NCBI RefSeq assembly: GCF_024181725.1
Contig: NZ_CP028908.1
Location: 2,232,001 to 2,296,000 of the forward strand
Direction: 5' to 3'
DNA length: 64,000 nt
From: Bradyrhizobium sp. WD16
GTDB taxonomy: Bacteria > Pseudomonadota > Alphaproteobacteria > Rhizobiales > Xanthobacteraceae
In this document: piece by piece, positions 43,668-58,003 of the stretch
Layout: every line of letters starts with the position of its first letter
Position numbering within the stretch: the first letter of the stretch is position 1
The notes under the pieces: model-generated
Told to the model about the DNA's origin: nothing
What the model saw: the letters and a program-made list of their open reading frames with translations, nothing else
Database searches by the model: none
Made by a program: the position numbers and the translations under genes

Positions 43668-45407
43668 TCACGCCTTCACTGTTTCCCGGCCCTCGCCGAG
43701 CGCGAACTCCTTGCCGTTGGGTGCCATCCGCGCCGTGCGGTCGTGGAACGCTTCGAGGGTGGAACGGTGGCCGATGGAAACGATCGTCGCCATCGGCATC
43801 CTATCCTGCAGCAGCCGGTAGAGCAGGGCCTCGGACGGTTCGTCGAGCGAAGCTGTGGCCTCATCGAGGAACAGGAAATCGGGCCGCTCGAGCAGAACGC
43901 GCGCCATGCCGAGCCGCTGCTGTTCGCCGAGCGAGAGCTGGCGATTCCAGTGCGCCTCCTCGTCGATGCGGTCGCTGAGCGCGGGCAGGCCGACGTCGCC
44001 GAGCACCTCGCGCAGCCGCTCGGTGGTGAAGGCCTGCGGTGGAGAGGGATAGGCGATGGCTGCGCGCAGCGCTCCTACCGGAAAGTATGGCCGCTGCGGC
44101 AGCACCATCAGCTTCGCGTGCGCCGGAATGCGGATGGTGCCGGAGCCGAACGGCCAGGTGCCGGCGATGGCGCGGAACAGCGTCGACTTGCCCGATCCGG
44201 ACGGGCCGGTCACCAGCACGCGTTCGCCGGGCTGCACAGCGAAGCCGTTTGCACTGACCAGCGGCTGTCCCTTGGGCAATTGCACCAGCAGGTCGTGCAG
44301 CGCAAGTTCGCCTTCGCCTTCGACCATGCGGATGGTGTCGCCTGACACCGTGAGCGCGTGCCCGCTGGCGATGGCCGCCTCGAAGCCGCCAAGACGATCG
44401 ACCACCGCGCGCCACTCGGCGAGCTGACGATAGATCGAGACGAAGAAGGACAGCGCGCGTTGCACGCTGGAAAAAGCCGAGGCGGTCTGCATCATGCCGC
44501 CAAGCTGGATCTTCTCGGCGAAATAGGCCGGCGCTACCAGGATGTAGGGAAATATGACGGCAGCCTGGGAATAGCCGGCCGTGAAGGCGGTCACCTTTTT
44601 GGTGCGGCGCATGATGGCGAGCCAATTCTCGACGACATGGCCGAAGCGTTCCGCCAATCTTTCGCGCTCAGCGGCCTCGCCCTTGAGCAATGCGATCTGT
44701 TCGGAATTCTCCCGCACCCGCACCAGATTGAAGCGGAAGTCGGCCTCGAAGGCCTGCTGGCGGAAATTCAAACTGGCCAGCGGCCAGCCGATCAGATGTG
44801 TCAGCGTGGTGCCGAAGATCGCATAGACCAACGCGCCCCAGACGAGATAGCCGGGAATATTGAACTCGGAGCCGAACAAATGCAGTGGCGCGGCGGCGGA
44901 TAACCCCCACAGGATGACGATGAAAGATGCCAAGGTTACCACTGACGACAACAGGCCGACGCCGATGGCGAGCGTGTTCTCGACGAACAGCTTGACGTCA
45001 TCGGTCATGCGCTGGTCCGGGTTATCGGCGGCGTCGCCGAGCAGCTGCATCCGATAATGATTGCCGTCGCCGAGCCAGGCACCGAGATAGTGATTGGTGA
45101 GCCAGCGCCGCCAGCGGATCTGCAGCCACTGGTTCAGATAAAGCTGGTAGACCGCGAGCAGAATGAAGATGGCCGCCAGAACACAGAAGTAGGTGATCTC
45201 GCTGACGAAGTTCGCCCAGTTGCGCTCCTGCAGCGCATTGTAGAAGCGGTTGTTCCACTGGTTGATGAGGACATCGATGCCGACCAGCGCGAGCTCTATG
45301 GCGATCACCGCCCCGAGCAGGCCGCGGCCGGCCCAGCGGTCTTCGGAACGGAAGTAGGGGGCGGATAGGCGCCAGGCGGTCGCGAGCGTCGAACGAAAGC
45401 TATTCAC
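43668..45407 (-). CDS. SbmA/BacA-like ABC transporter (BclA type)
   Basis: 579 aa from GTG 45407. An ABC_membrane_2 domain comes first, with QWNNRFYNALQERNW, LTNHYLGAWLGDGNHYRMQL and DNPDQRMTDDV, the hallmark of the SbmA/BacA/YddA fold. An ATPase domain follows: Walker A GPSGSGKST, signature LSLGEQQRLGMARVLL, Walker B FLFLDEATASLDE. Rhizobial BclA/BacA-type proteins import peptides and affect very-long-chain fatty acids of lipid A. A single half-transporter with its own ATPase is the BclA form. Convergent with the ClC gene. Confidence 0.9.
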   Translation of the reverse strand: MNSFRSTLATAWRLSAPYFRSEDRWAGRGLLGAVIAIELALVGIDVLINQWNNRFYNALQERNWANFVSEITYFCVLAAIFILLAVYQLYLNQWLQIRWRRWLTNHYLGAWLGDGNHYRMQLLGDAADNPDQRMTDDVKLFVENTLAIGVGLLSSVVTLASFIVILWGLSAAAPLHLFGSEFNIPGYLVWGALVYAIFGTTLTHLIGWPLASLNFRQQAFEADFRFNLVRVRENSEQIALLKGEAAERERLAERFGHVVENWLAIMRRTKKVTAFTAGYSQAAVIFPYILVAPAYFAEKIQLGGMMQTASAFSSVQRALSFFVSIYRQLAEWRAVVDRLGGFEAAIASGHALTVSGDTIRMVEGEGELALHDLLVQLPKGQPLVSANGFAVQPGERVLVTGPSGSGKSTLFRAIAGTWPFGSGTIRIPAHAKLMVLPQRPYFPVGALRAAIAYPSPPQAFTTERLREVLGDVGLPALSDRIDEEAHWNRQLSLGEQQRLGMARVLLERPDFLFLDEATASLDEPSEALLYRLLQDRMPMATIVSIGHRSTLEAFHDRTARMAPNGKEFALGEGRETVKA

Positions 45408-45696
45408 AGATGGCTGTCTCCGGAGAGGGGCTGGCAAGTAATTCAAAACACGACAAAAACGCCCCAACTACGACTAAAGTCGCAAGCAGTTTGGTATACA
45501 ATATCTTGTCGTGCACTTCGACTACACCCTACCATGTTGAGACTGCTGGGGCGCATTACATCAAGAGCACGGGAAACTGCGAGGCCGTCGGGACCGAATC
45601 GCCCGCCGCCGTCATCCTCCTGAATTCCCGCCTGTCCCCGGACCGTGTCGGCCCGATCAGCGAATCAGGCCAATCAAGACTTCGTGGGGAGGATCC
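45408..45696. promoter_or_regulatory. Divergent regulatory region with GntR-like site TTGGTATACAA
   Basis: 289 bp between the ABC gene and the lactate permease gene. TTGGTATACAA at 45491-45501 resembles the near-palindromic TNGTATACNA sites of FCD-type GntR regulators, and CGACT-AA-AGTCG is a short hairpin near 45472-45483. GGGGAGGATCC immediately precedes the permease ATG. No regulator gene is adjacent. Confidence 0.4.
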
Positions 45697-47361
<1,665 letters not shown>

Positions 47362-47389
47362 CGCGGATCGGCAGCGGTCCCGGTCCATC

Positions 47390-47417
47390 ACCCCGCGGCG
47401 CGAGCCGCGGGGTCTTT
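47390..47417 (+). terminator. Terminator after the lactate permease gene
   Basis: ACCCCGCGG / CCGCGGGGT, 9-bp stem with loop CGCGAG, followed by CTTTG. The T-run is weak. Confidence 0.7.
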
Positions 47418-47494
47418 GCCCTCATGCACTGGCCAATGCCAGTCGCCGCGGCTACAACGGCGCCCGGATTTCGGATGGGAGCGGTTGAAACGTG

Positions 47495-47890
47495 ATGCGC
47501 GGCGGACGACGAATGGCAATGGTCATGGTGCTGGCGATTGGTGTCGCCGGACCAGCCGCAGCAGACGAGTTTCCCTTCGGTCTCGAGATGACGCTCGACG
47601 CGCTGCCGATGCCCGGGTCGAAGCGCGTTCCATCGCTGGAGATTGACGACAAGGGCGAGGTCCGGCTGGAATTGTGGTGCAAGGGTGGTCGCGGCCAGTT
47701 CTCGGTCGCCGGCGACACCGTCGTCTTCATGCCCGGGGCGATGGAGCGGCGCTCCTGCCCAGCCGAGCGGGCCGCAGCTGATGATGCCCTGGTCGCCGCG
47801 CTCACCGAGGCCACCAGCTGGAAGCGACAGGGCGAAAGCGTGACCTTCACCGGCCCGAAGCCGCTACGTTTCCATCTGCTCAGCAACTAG
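47495..47890 (+). CDS. Exported META-domain-like small protein
   Basis: 131 aa. A signal peptide (MRGGRRMAMVMVLAIGVAGPAAA) precedes EFPFGLEMTLDALPMPGSKRVPSLEIDDKG and a beta-rich region ending with a CPAERAAADDALVAALTEA segment, like the HslJ/META fold. No function can be assigned. A GTG at 47492 is an alternative start one codon earlier. The stop codon TAG lies inside the left arm of the first palindromic element, so the native 3' end may have been replaced by the element. Confidence 0.6.
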   Translation: MRGGRRMAMVMVLAIGVAGPAAADEFPFGLEMTLDALPMPGSKRVPSLEIDDKGEVRLELWCKGGRGQFSVAGDTVVFMPGAMERRSCPAERAAADDALVAALTEATSWKRQGESVTFTGPKPLRFHLLSN

Positions 47891-47961
47891 TGTCCCGTCT
47901 CCGAATTACCGCTACGTTTGCCTCGCACTCGCACGGTAATTCGGAGACATAGGGACACTAG
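47887..47961. repeat. Palindromic element A (REP/MITE-like)
   Basis: 75-bp inverted repeat. Outer arms CTAGTGTCCC (47887-47896) and GGGACACTAG (47952-47961) are perfect. Inner arms TCTCCGAATTACCG (47898-47911) and its complement (47934-47947) are perfect over 14 bp. A 1-nt/4-nt internal loop separates them, and a 22-nt apical loop remains. The left arm contains the stop codon of the preceding gene. Confidence 0.9.
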
Positions 47962-47973
47962 CAAAATCAAAGT

Positions 47974-48053
47974 GCTAGTGTGGCCTATGTCTCGCAATTG
48001 CCTACAGGGGCTTGCCGCAAAGGGCATAGGCAATTGCGAGACGCCACACTAGC
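47974..48053. repeat. Palindromic element B, paired with element A
   Basis: 80-bp inverted repeat 12 bp after element A. Outer arms GCTAGTGTGGC / GCCACACTAGC (11 bp) and inner arms GTCTCGCAATTGCCTA / TAGGCAATTGCGAGAC (16 bp) are perfect. CTAT is bulged on one side, and the loop is again 22 nt. The layout mirrors element A in opposite orientation. It lies between the META-like gene and the convergent exported-protein gene, with 48054-48135 otherwise empty. Confidence 0.9.
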
Positions 48054-48135
48054 GCGGTGGGTCTGACGCTTGTACCTGCGCTACAGCGAGTCTTCGAATG
48101 GCCTCGCCGAGGCGAACAAAACCCCGAAAGACGGG

Positions 48136-49341
48136 CTATTTCCAGGTGGCGTTCTCGGAATCCCAGCGCTGGGCCTTCAGCGCGCGCGCAACTGCGGTGA
48201 GTGCATCGCCTTCGTCCGTGGCCAGGCTGTCTTCGCCATTGCTGTCGGAAGCATCGACGACCTTGAGCTTGGCGCCGGAACTCTCGTCAGCGTTGCTGAT
48301 CGAGGGATAACTCAGCCAAAGCACCAGGCGGTCGCCGCCGGCGGGCTTCTCAGCCGCGACCATTGCGCTGAACTCGAGGGTTTCGGTGAGCGCGAGCCCC
48401 TGCAGGGCGGCATTTGGTCGTCGGACGACGAGCCTGAGCTCGCCGCTATCCCCGTTCCAGTGCGCTGACGTGGCAGTCGCCCCGAGCGCCTTGGCGATGG
48501 TCGTCGACAAGGTGGCGGCGAGCTTGTCCTTGGCGATACGGCCGCCTTCGCGGAAATCTCCGGCCGCGATGCGAAGCGTGCGCTCCATATCGAGTTTGCC
48601 GTTGGTCCAGCCGGTGGCAAGCACTCCCGGGGTGGACTTAAGCTTGGCAACAAATTCGGCGGCGCGTTCCGGATCGACGTTCATCCGCACCACCTGCTCG
48701 CCTTTGCGCAATTCGGTGCAGGACGGCAGCAGGCTCGACAGCGAGACCTCGACGTTCTGGCCACGCAGGCTGTTGACGAAGTCGACGACGCTCTCCGGCT
48801 TGAGGCGCACCGCGACCGCCTCCGGGGAGGCGGTGGTGTAATCGGCCGGCGCGACGATGATCTCGTCATCCGCTTCCTGGCCGGCTTTGTATTCCTTTTC
48901 GCTGATGTCGGTGTTGTCAGCGGACGAAATCGTCGAGACGCTGCCGCCGACGGTCACCTTGCCCTCGAAGCTGACACCGTTCGCCGAGACCTTGCGGGTC
49001 AGGGCGACCGTAACCGGCTGCTTGGCTCCGATGCTCTCGGTCGCGCCGGTGAGCTTCTGGCCGTCGATGGTGAGGTTGGCGACAAAGCGGTCCTTGCGGC
49101 CGGAAGCCGCGCCGGCTGGATAGCACACGTCAAGGACCGCGGTCGTGACATTGCCGGCCGTACGCGTCTCTTTAAGGACGGTGTCGGCCTGGTCGTCCAT
49201 GATGCCGCCGATCGAAGTGATATAGCGGACCTCGTCGGCTGGCGGCGCAGCCTTGGTGTCTTTTCTGGTCTGGGCGTAGCTCGGAGTGGCGCCGAGCGCA
49301 GTGGCGAGAATGAGGAACGCGGGTAAGCCGGTCGCACGCAT
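48136..49341 (-). CDS. Exported protein of unknown function
   Basis: 401 aa from ATG 49341. A signal peptide (MRATGLPAFLILATALGATPSYAQ, about 24 residues) precedes a beta-rich region: DEVRYITSIGGIMDDQADTVL, LDVCYPAGAASGRKDRFVA, and an EVSLSSLLPSCTELRKGEQVV segment. I recognise no domain family. A longer reading from 49536 would add 65 residues without signal-like character. It is co-directional with and 191 bp downstream of metH, but with no evident link to it. Confidence 0.75.
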   Translation of the reverse strand: MRATGLPAFLILATALGATPSYAQTRKDTKAAPPADEVRYITSIGGIMDDQADTVLKETRTAGNVTTAVLDVCYPAGAASGRKDRFVANLTIDGQKLTGATESIGAKQPVTVALTRKVSANGVSFEGKVTVGGSVSTISSADNTDISEKEYKAGQEADDEIIVAPADYTTASPEAVAVRLKPESVVDFVNSLRGQNVEVSLSSLLPSCTELRKGEQVVRMNVDPERAAEFVAKLKSTPGVLATGWTNGKLDMERTLRIAAGDFREGGRIAKDKLAATLSTTIAKALGATATSAHWNGDSGELRLVVRRPNAALQGLALTETLEFSAMVAAEKPAGGDRLVLWLSYPSISNADESSGAKLKVVDASDSNGEDSLATDEGDALTAVARALKAQRWDSENATWK

Positions 49342-49489
49342 GGGCAGCCTCGGGCCGAAAAGCCATTGAGCGGCGCCAGTCGGTGACGGCGTCGCAGGAC
49401 GGACGGATTGGATTTCGTCGTACGGGCCATGTCGCGGCACCGGTCGCCGGAATCGAGAGGGCACAATCTCAAAACCGCAGGCAATAGGC

Positions 49490-49508
49490 GAGGGCTTTTT
49501 CAGCCCTC
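49490..49508 (-). terminator. Hairpin downstream of metH
   Basis: GAGGGCT and AGCCCTC pair around a 5-nt A/T loop, 25 bp past the metH stop. No T-run follows on the minus strand, so termination here would be weak. The remainder of 49342-49532 shows no gene. Confidence 0.45.
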
Positions 49509-49532
49509 TTCGCCGTGGCCGGAGCGACGGGC

Positions 49533-53380
<3,848 letters not shown>

Positions 53381-53384
<4 letters not shown>

Positions 53385-54283
53385 GCGGCCTGCTGGGCCG
53401 ACGGACGCAGGCCCAGCAGGTGGCTGATGGCGAACACCAGATCGGCGCGGTTCATGGTGTAGAAGTGGAAGGCGTCGACGCCGTGCTTGGCGAGGTTTTG
53501 GACCTGGCCGGCGGCAACCGTCGCCGCCACCAGCTTGCGGGTCTCGGGATCGTCGTCGAGCCCCTCGAACTTGTCCGCCAGCCAGTCCGGCAGTGAAGCG
53601 CCGGCCCGGCCGGCAAACCCCCTGGCCTGCTTGAAATTCTGCACCGGCAGAATGCCCGGCACGATCGGAATGTCGATGCCCCGGGCGCGGACGCGGTCGA
53701 GGTAGCGCCAGTAGAGATCGTTGTCGAAGAAGAACTGGGTGATCGCACGGCTCGCGCCGGCGTCCACCTTGGCCTTGAGCCCGTCGATGTCGGCGTCGAA
53801 GTCGCGGCTCTCGGGGTGCTTCTCGGGATAGGCCGAGACCGAGACCTCGATATCCGGATGGAGGCGCTTGATCCCCGCGACGAGCTCGGCGGAGCTGCGA
53901 TAGCCGTCGGGATGGGCGGCGTAGGGGGTGCCGGGACCGCCAGCGGGATCGCCGCGCAGCGCTACGATGTGTCGGACGCCAGCTTGGTGATAGTGGGAGA
54001 TGACGTCATCAATCTCGCCGCGGCCGGCGCCGACGCAAGTGAGGTGCGCGGCGGGTAGGAGGTCGGTCTCGGCCAGGATGCGCGTAATCGTGGCGTGGGT
54101 GCGCTCGCGCGTCGAGCCGCCGGCGCCGTAGGTGACCGAGACGAAGCTGGGACACAGGGGCGCGAGGCGCTGGATCGTCTGCCACAGACCTGCCTCCATG
54201 TCCGCCGTTTTGGGCGGAAAGAACTCGAAGGAAATCTGCGGGCGCCGGGCAGTGGCCCCGGCCGGGAAAGCGGTCTCGGTCAT
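53381..54283 (-). CDS. metF: Methylenetetrahydrofolate reductase MetF
   Basis: 300 aa TIM-barrel flavoprotein that makes methyl-THF for MetH. Motifs are [67 protein letters not shown] and [20 protein letters not shown]. The start at 54283 is chosen for the family N-terminus, with GAGGAC 7 nt before it; a long in-frame extension to 54661 is not coding-like. It is the first gene of metF-metH. I looked for SAM-II and SAH riboswitch cores in the leader and found none. Confidence 0.97.
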
Positions 54284-54696
54284 GGACGTCCTCGGATCGG
54301 GCGCTTGCCGCCACGATGGGTTCAAGCGGGTTCGCCGGAAGATAAGGGGCTGGCAGGTCGACGCCCAGCCCACAAATCCAGCGATCGACTTGGGAAATTG
54401 CCCAAACACCCTACAATAGTTCAGCCGATGTAGGCGTATGTGCCGTTTGTGGGAAGGGCAAGGCAGGCAGTTTTTCGCAAATAATTGCACGATTTGGATG
54501 AAGTATTCGCTGTGGGCAGGTAATATATAATCGAAATCATTCAGTTTCGCCCACTGCTCCCCGGACGGTGGTCCGAATCCCGCCGGGCGACGGCCGGCGG
54601 GGCCATTGTCGCCGACGCCGGCGGAGCTATCTTTGGCCGGCAGGCCGGTGCGGCAATTCACTGCCGGGATTAACGCCTGCTCCTTCAGGCGAGCCC
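54284..54696. other. Divergent region between metF and LLM gene, 413 bp
   Basis: It contains a 16-bp inverted repeat TTGGGAAATTGCCCAA (54390-54405), about 107 bp before the metF start, a candidate operator. A TATAAT hexamer occurs at 54526-54531 in an AT-rich stretch without a good -35. No RNA element was recognised. Confidence 0.4.
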
Positions 54697-55716
54697 ATGC
54701 CCCTTCTGTCTATCCTTGACCTCTCGGTCGTCACCACTGCCGCACCACCATCCGCGGCGCTCCGCAACAGCATCGACCTTGCCCGCCATGCCGATCAGCT
54801 CGGCTATGAGCGCTACTGGCTTGCCGAACATCACAACCTTGCCTCGGTGGCGAGCCCGTCGCCGGACCTGATGATTGGCCAGATTGCCGCCGTGACCAAT
54901 AGCATCCGGATCGGCTCCGGCGGCATCATGCTGCCGAACCACGCCCCATTGGTCGTCGCCGAACGCTTCAAGATGCTCGAGGCGCTATTTCCCGGCCGGA
55001 TCGATCTCGGTCTCGGCCGCGCCCCGGGCACCGACCCCGCTACCTCCCATGCGCTGCGCCAGCGGCTGCAGGGCCGCGACGGCGACGATTTTCTCGAGCG
55101 ATTGCACGAGCTCACCTTGTGGGAAACCCGCGAGTTTCCGTCGGGGCATCCGTTCAACAAAGTGGTGGCGATGCCCAACGACGCGCCGTTGCCGCCGATC
55201 TGGTTGCTCGGCTCGAGCGACTACAGCTCGCAGCTGTCGGCGCAACTGGGCATGGGCTTCGCTTTTGCCCATCATTTTGCGAGCTACGATGCCGTCGAGG
55301 CGCTGACACATTACCGCCGCCAGTTCCGCCCCTCGCGCTGGCGCGCGAGGCCGCACGCGATCCTCGCCATCGCTGTGGTCGCGGCCGACACCGACGAGGA
55401 CGCCGAACGGCTTGCGTCCTCGATGGATCTCAACCGCCTGCGCCGGGATCGCGGCCAGTACGAGCCGCTGCCGTCGCCGGAGGAGGCGCTGGCCTATCCC
55501 TACGCGCCGGCCGGGCGCGCTTCGATCGCGCGCAATCGCGAGCGGCTGTTCGTGGGCAGTCCCGCCACGGTGCGGGCGAAGATCGATCCGTTGGTCGCCG
55601 CAAGTGAAGCCGACGAGGTGATGGTCATCTCTGCGATTTTCGATCACGAGGCGCGCAAGCGCAGCTACAGCCTGCTCGCCGAGTCGTTCGCACTCAAGGG
55701 CGCGGCGCCCCCATGA
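54697..55716 (+). CDS. Luciferase-like (LLM class) flavin-dependent monooxygenase
   Basis: 339 aa. It begins PLLSILDLSVV and has YERYWLAEHHNLASVASPSPDLMIGQIAAVT, SIRIGSGGIMLPNHAPLVVAERFKML and GLGRAPGTDPAT, the pattern of single-component YhbW/MsnO8-like bacterial luciferase-family proteins with F420- or FMN-type folds. The substrate is unknown. The start at 54697 follows a CAGGCGAG stretch. Its last 23 bp overlap the convergent allophanate hydrolase gene. Confidence 0.9.
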   Translation: MPLLSILDLSVVTTAAPPSAALRNSIDLARHADQLGYERYWLAEHHNLASVASPSPDLMIGQIAAVTNSIRIGSGGIMLPNHAPLVVAERFKMLEALFPGRIDLGLGRAPGTDPATSHALRQRLQGRDGDDFLERLHELTLWETREFPSGHPFNKVVAMPNDAPLPPIWLLGSSDYSSQLSAQLGMGFAFAHHFASYDAVEALTHYRRQFRPSRWRARPHAILAIAVVAADTDEDAERLASSMDLNRLRRDRGQYEPLPSPEEALAYPYAPAGRASIARNRERLFVGSPATVRAKIDPLVAASEADEVMVISAIFDHEARKRSYSLLAESFALKGAAPP

Positions 55717-57484
55717 AGGCGCGCCAGCCGCCGAAGCTGGAAATGTCGCGGGCACCTTCCAGAGCCGAAGACTCCACCAGAAAGCCCTTCACTGTAGCGC
55801 CATCGGCGAGTTCAATGGTGCCGATCGACAGCGGCGGCGGCACTTCGGCGACGAAGCGGCCGAAGGCCTCGGTGGCGAATGACCACACTTCAATGGCGAT
55901 GGCGACGCCGCCGGATCCCACGCGCAGCATGCCGGGTTTGGGCGGGGTGGTGTCCGGCAGGGCATGGAGACGGTAGCGCGGCGCGGTCATGGTTGCGCCG
56001 ACGAGGCGCGCGCCGAGCGTCGTCAGTTCATGGTTGAGTGCCATGCCGGACAGATGCGCTCCGACCACCGCGACGGCGATCTCGTCGGCGGCACAGGGCG
56101 CGAGCGCCGGCAGGGGCGGTTGCGCTTGTCCGCGGCCCCCCAGCGGCAGGCCGGTGGCAGCGTGGAAGGCGCGGCCAAGCGCTGCGAGTTGTGCATCCTC
56201 GCCGGCAGGGGCGAGAAAGGTGATGCCGAAGGGCAGGCGTTCGTCGCTCAGCGCTGCCGGCACGGCAAGGCCGCAGAGATCCAGTAGATTGACGAAATTG
56301 GTATAGGTGCCGAGCCGGCTGTTGAGGGTGATCGGATCGGCCAGTACCTCGGCGACGGTGTAGGTGGTCGGCGCGGTCGGCACTACCAGGGCGTCCACGG
56401 CGGCGAACAGCGCGTGCGCACCGGCGCGCAGCGCTTCCAGCCGGTAGAAGGCGGCAAAGGTGTCCGCAGCGCTGATCTTTTCGCCCTTGAGCGTGATCGC
56501 GCGGGTGACCGGGTGGACTGCGTCGGGATTTGAGGCAAGCAGATCGCGAATGACGAAATAGCGTTCGGCGACCCAGGGGCCGTCGTAGAGCAGCTGCGCA
56601 CACTCATAGAGCGGCGTCATGTCGATCTCGACGAGCTGCGCGCCGGCACGCACGAGTTGCTCGATCGCGGCGTCATAGGCCCGCGCTGCAGCAGCGTCAT
56701 CGAAGAACTGTCGCTGGTCGGGCCGCGGCACGCCGAGCCGCGGTGAATTCGGCGCCGCCACCGCGCCCAGCGGCCGGTCGCGGCTATAGGCGTCGGCGGC
56801 GTCGGGGCCAGCCATCGCCGCGAGTGCGGCGAGCGCATCGTCGGTGGTCAGCGTGAAAATCGAGACGCAATCGAGGCTGCGGCAGGCCGGCACCACGCCG
56901 GTGGCCGGGATCATGCCGAGACTGGGCTTGAGGCCGACGATGTTGTTGAGCATGGCTGGTACGCGGCCGGAGCCCGCGGTGTCGGTGCCAAGCGCGAGCG
57001 GCACCAGTCCGGCGCCGACTGCGACCGCCGAACCCGAACTCGATCCTCCGGGCACCAGATCGTCGCGCAGCGCGTTCTTCGGGATGCCATATGGCGAGCG
57101 GACGCCGACAAGCCCGGTGGCGAACTGGTCGAGATTGGTCTTGCCGACGACGATGGCGCCGGCGGCGCGCAGCCGCGCCACCACCGTGGCGTCGGCTGCG
57201 GGCTGATAGGAAAAAGCGGGGCAGGCCGCAGTGGTGGGCAGCCCGGCAACATCGATATTGTCTTTCACTGCCACGGGGATGCCGAAGAGCGGCAGGGCCG
57301 CGGCATCGCTGCGCGACGCCAGGGCCTCCGCCTCGGCGATTGCTTCGTTCTCCGCGCGCAGGCTGATGAAGACCGCGTCGTCGCCGCGGGCGCGGATGCG
57401 GGCGAAGCTGCGCGCAATCGTCTGCGCCGGCGTGATGCTGCCTTCGCGATGCGCGGCGACGATTTGGTGGATGGTTTCAGGCAC
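55694..57484 (-). CDS. atzF: Allophanate hydrolase AtzF
   Basis: 596 aa amidase-signature enzyme that splits allophanate into ammonia and CO2. The Ser-cisSer-Lys triad region is intact: Lys74 in VAVKDNID, GGSSSGS at 146-152, and the nucleophile Ser172 in GTDTAGSGR. A C-terminal AtzF-specific domain (residues about 470-596; AVVGAHLSGMALNHELTTLGA; YRLHALPDTTPPKPGM) is present, so this is the stand-alone allophanate hydrolase rather than a urea amidolyase. It lies 36 bp downstream of an isochorismatase gene of the biuret-hydrolase type, and was probably part of a biuret or cyanurate pathway. Confidence 0.94.
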   Translation of the reverse strand: MPETIHQIVAAHREGSITPAQTIARSFARIRARGDDAVFISLRAENEAIAEAEALASRSDAAALPLFGIPVAVKDNIDVAGLPTTAACPAFSYQPAADATVVARLRAAGAIVVGKTNLDQFATGLVGVRSPYGIPKNALRDDLVPGGSSSGSAVAVGAGLVPLALGTDTAGSGRVPAMLNNIVGLKPSLGMIPATGVVPACRSLDCVSIFTLTTDDALAALAAMAGPDAADAYSRDRPLGAVAAPNSPRLGVPRPDQRQFFDDAAAARAYDAAIEQLVRAGAQLVEIDMTPLYECAQLLYDGPWVAERYFVIRDLLASNPDAVHPVTRAITLKGEKISAADTFAAFYRLEALRAGAHALFAAVDALVVPTAPTTYTVAEVLADPITLNSRLGTYTNFVNLLDLCGLAVPAALSDERLPFGITFLAPAGEDAQLAALGRAFHAATGLPLGGRGQAQPPLPALAPCAADEIAVAVVGAHLSGMALNHELTTLGARLVGATMTAPRYRLHALPDTTPPKPGMLRVGSGGVAIAIEVWSFATEAFGRFVAEVPPPLSIGTIELADGATVKGFLVESSALEGARDISSFGGWRAFMGAPRP

Positions 57485-57520
57485 GCGGTGTCCTTGCAGT
57501 CTGGAGGAGGGAAGGTGCGG

Positions 57521-57907
57521 TCAGGCGAGCGCGTCGAGCACGGCCCTGGAGTGGCTGACCCAACCAAAGATGCTGCCCTGAGCCTTGATCATGGCTAGGC
57601 CGGCGTCGTGGAATTCCTGGAAATAGGAGGCGCAGCAGTCGCCGAGCACGACACAGCGATAGCCGCGGTCATTGGCTTCGCGCACCGTGGTATTAACGCA
57701 GACTTCGGTGGCGACATCGCAGACGAGGAGCGTGTCGATGTCGCGCTGCTTCAGTACATCATCGAGTGCTGTGGCGTAGAAGACGTCCTTGCCCGGTTTG
57801 TCGATGACGATCTCGCCGGGCTCGAGGAAATCGCGCTGCATGTCGAAGACGAGAAGGGCGGTGCGCGCCCAGGCGATCTCGATGGCAGTCGGTTCCGCTG
57901 ACACCAT
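57521..57907 (-). pseudogene. Biuret-hydrolase-like isochorismatase with large internal deletion
   Basis: An open frame of 128 codons where the family has about 220-240. The N-terminal [18 protein letters not shown] holds the catalytic Asp, and it runs straight into [14 protein letters not shown] (catalytic Lys) and [19 protein letters not shown] (catalytic Cys). Lys to Cys spacing is 33 residues, as I recall for biuret hydrolase, but Asp to Lys is only about 15 instead of about 106. So roughly 90 residues, including the metal-binding loop, are missing in frame. The usual VCGVTTEVC is VCDVATEVC. It is unlikely to be active, though the frame is intact. Confidence 0.8.
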
Positions 57908-57976
57908 GTCGGTCTGTCCCGATCCATCCACCGGCGCCACTCCCGCCGCACTCTCCGGCTGATCGCGAGCCGTTCG

Positions 57977-58003
57977 CCGGCAGCGACGGAGCGTCGCTGC
58001 CGG
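57977..58003. repeat. Hairpin upstream of the isochorismatase remnant
   Basis: CCGGCAGCGAC / GTCGCTGCCGG form an 11-bp perfect stem with loop GGAGC, 70 bp upstream of the minus-strand gene start. No T-run. Further upstream an AT-rich stretch (58060-58110) is the only promoter-like part of this region. Confidence 0.55.

Noticed and set aside
54284-54420. SAM-II or SAH riboswitch upstream of metF
   Set aside because: The conserved cores of these classes as I remember them were not found; only a 16-bp inverted repeat is present. A covariance-model search (Rfam SAM-II, SAH) would settle it.
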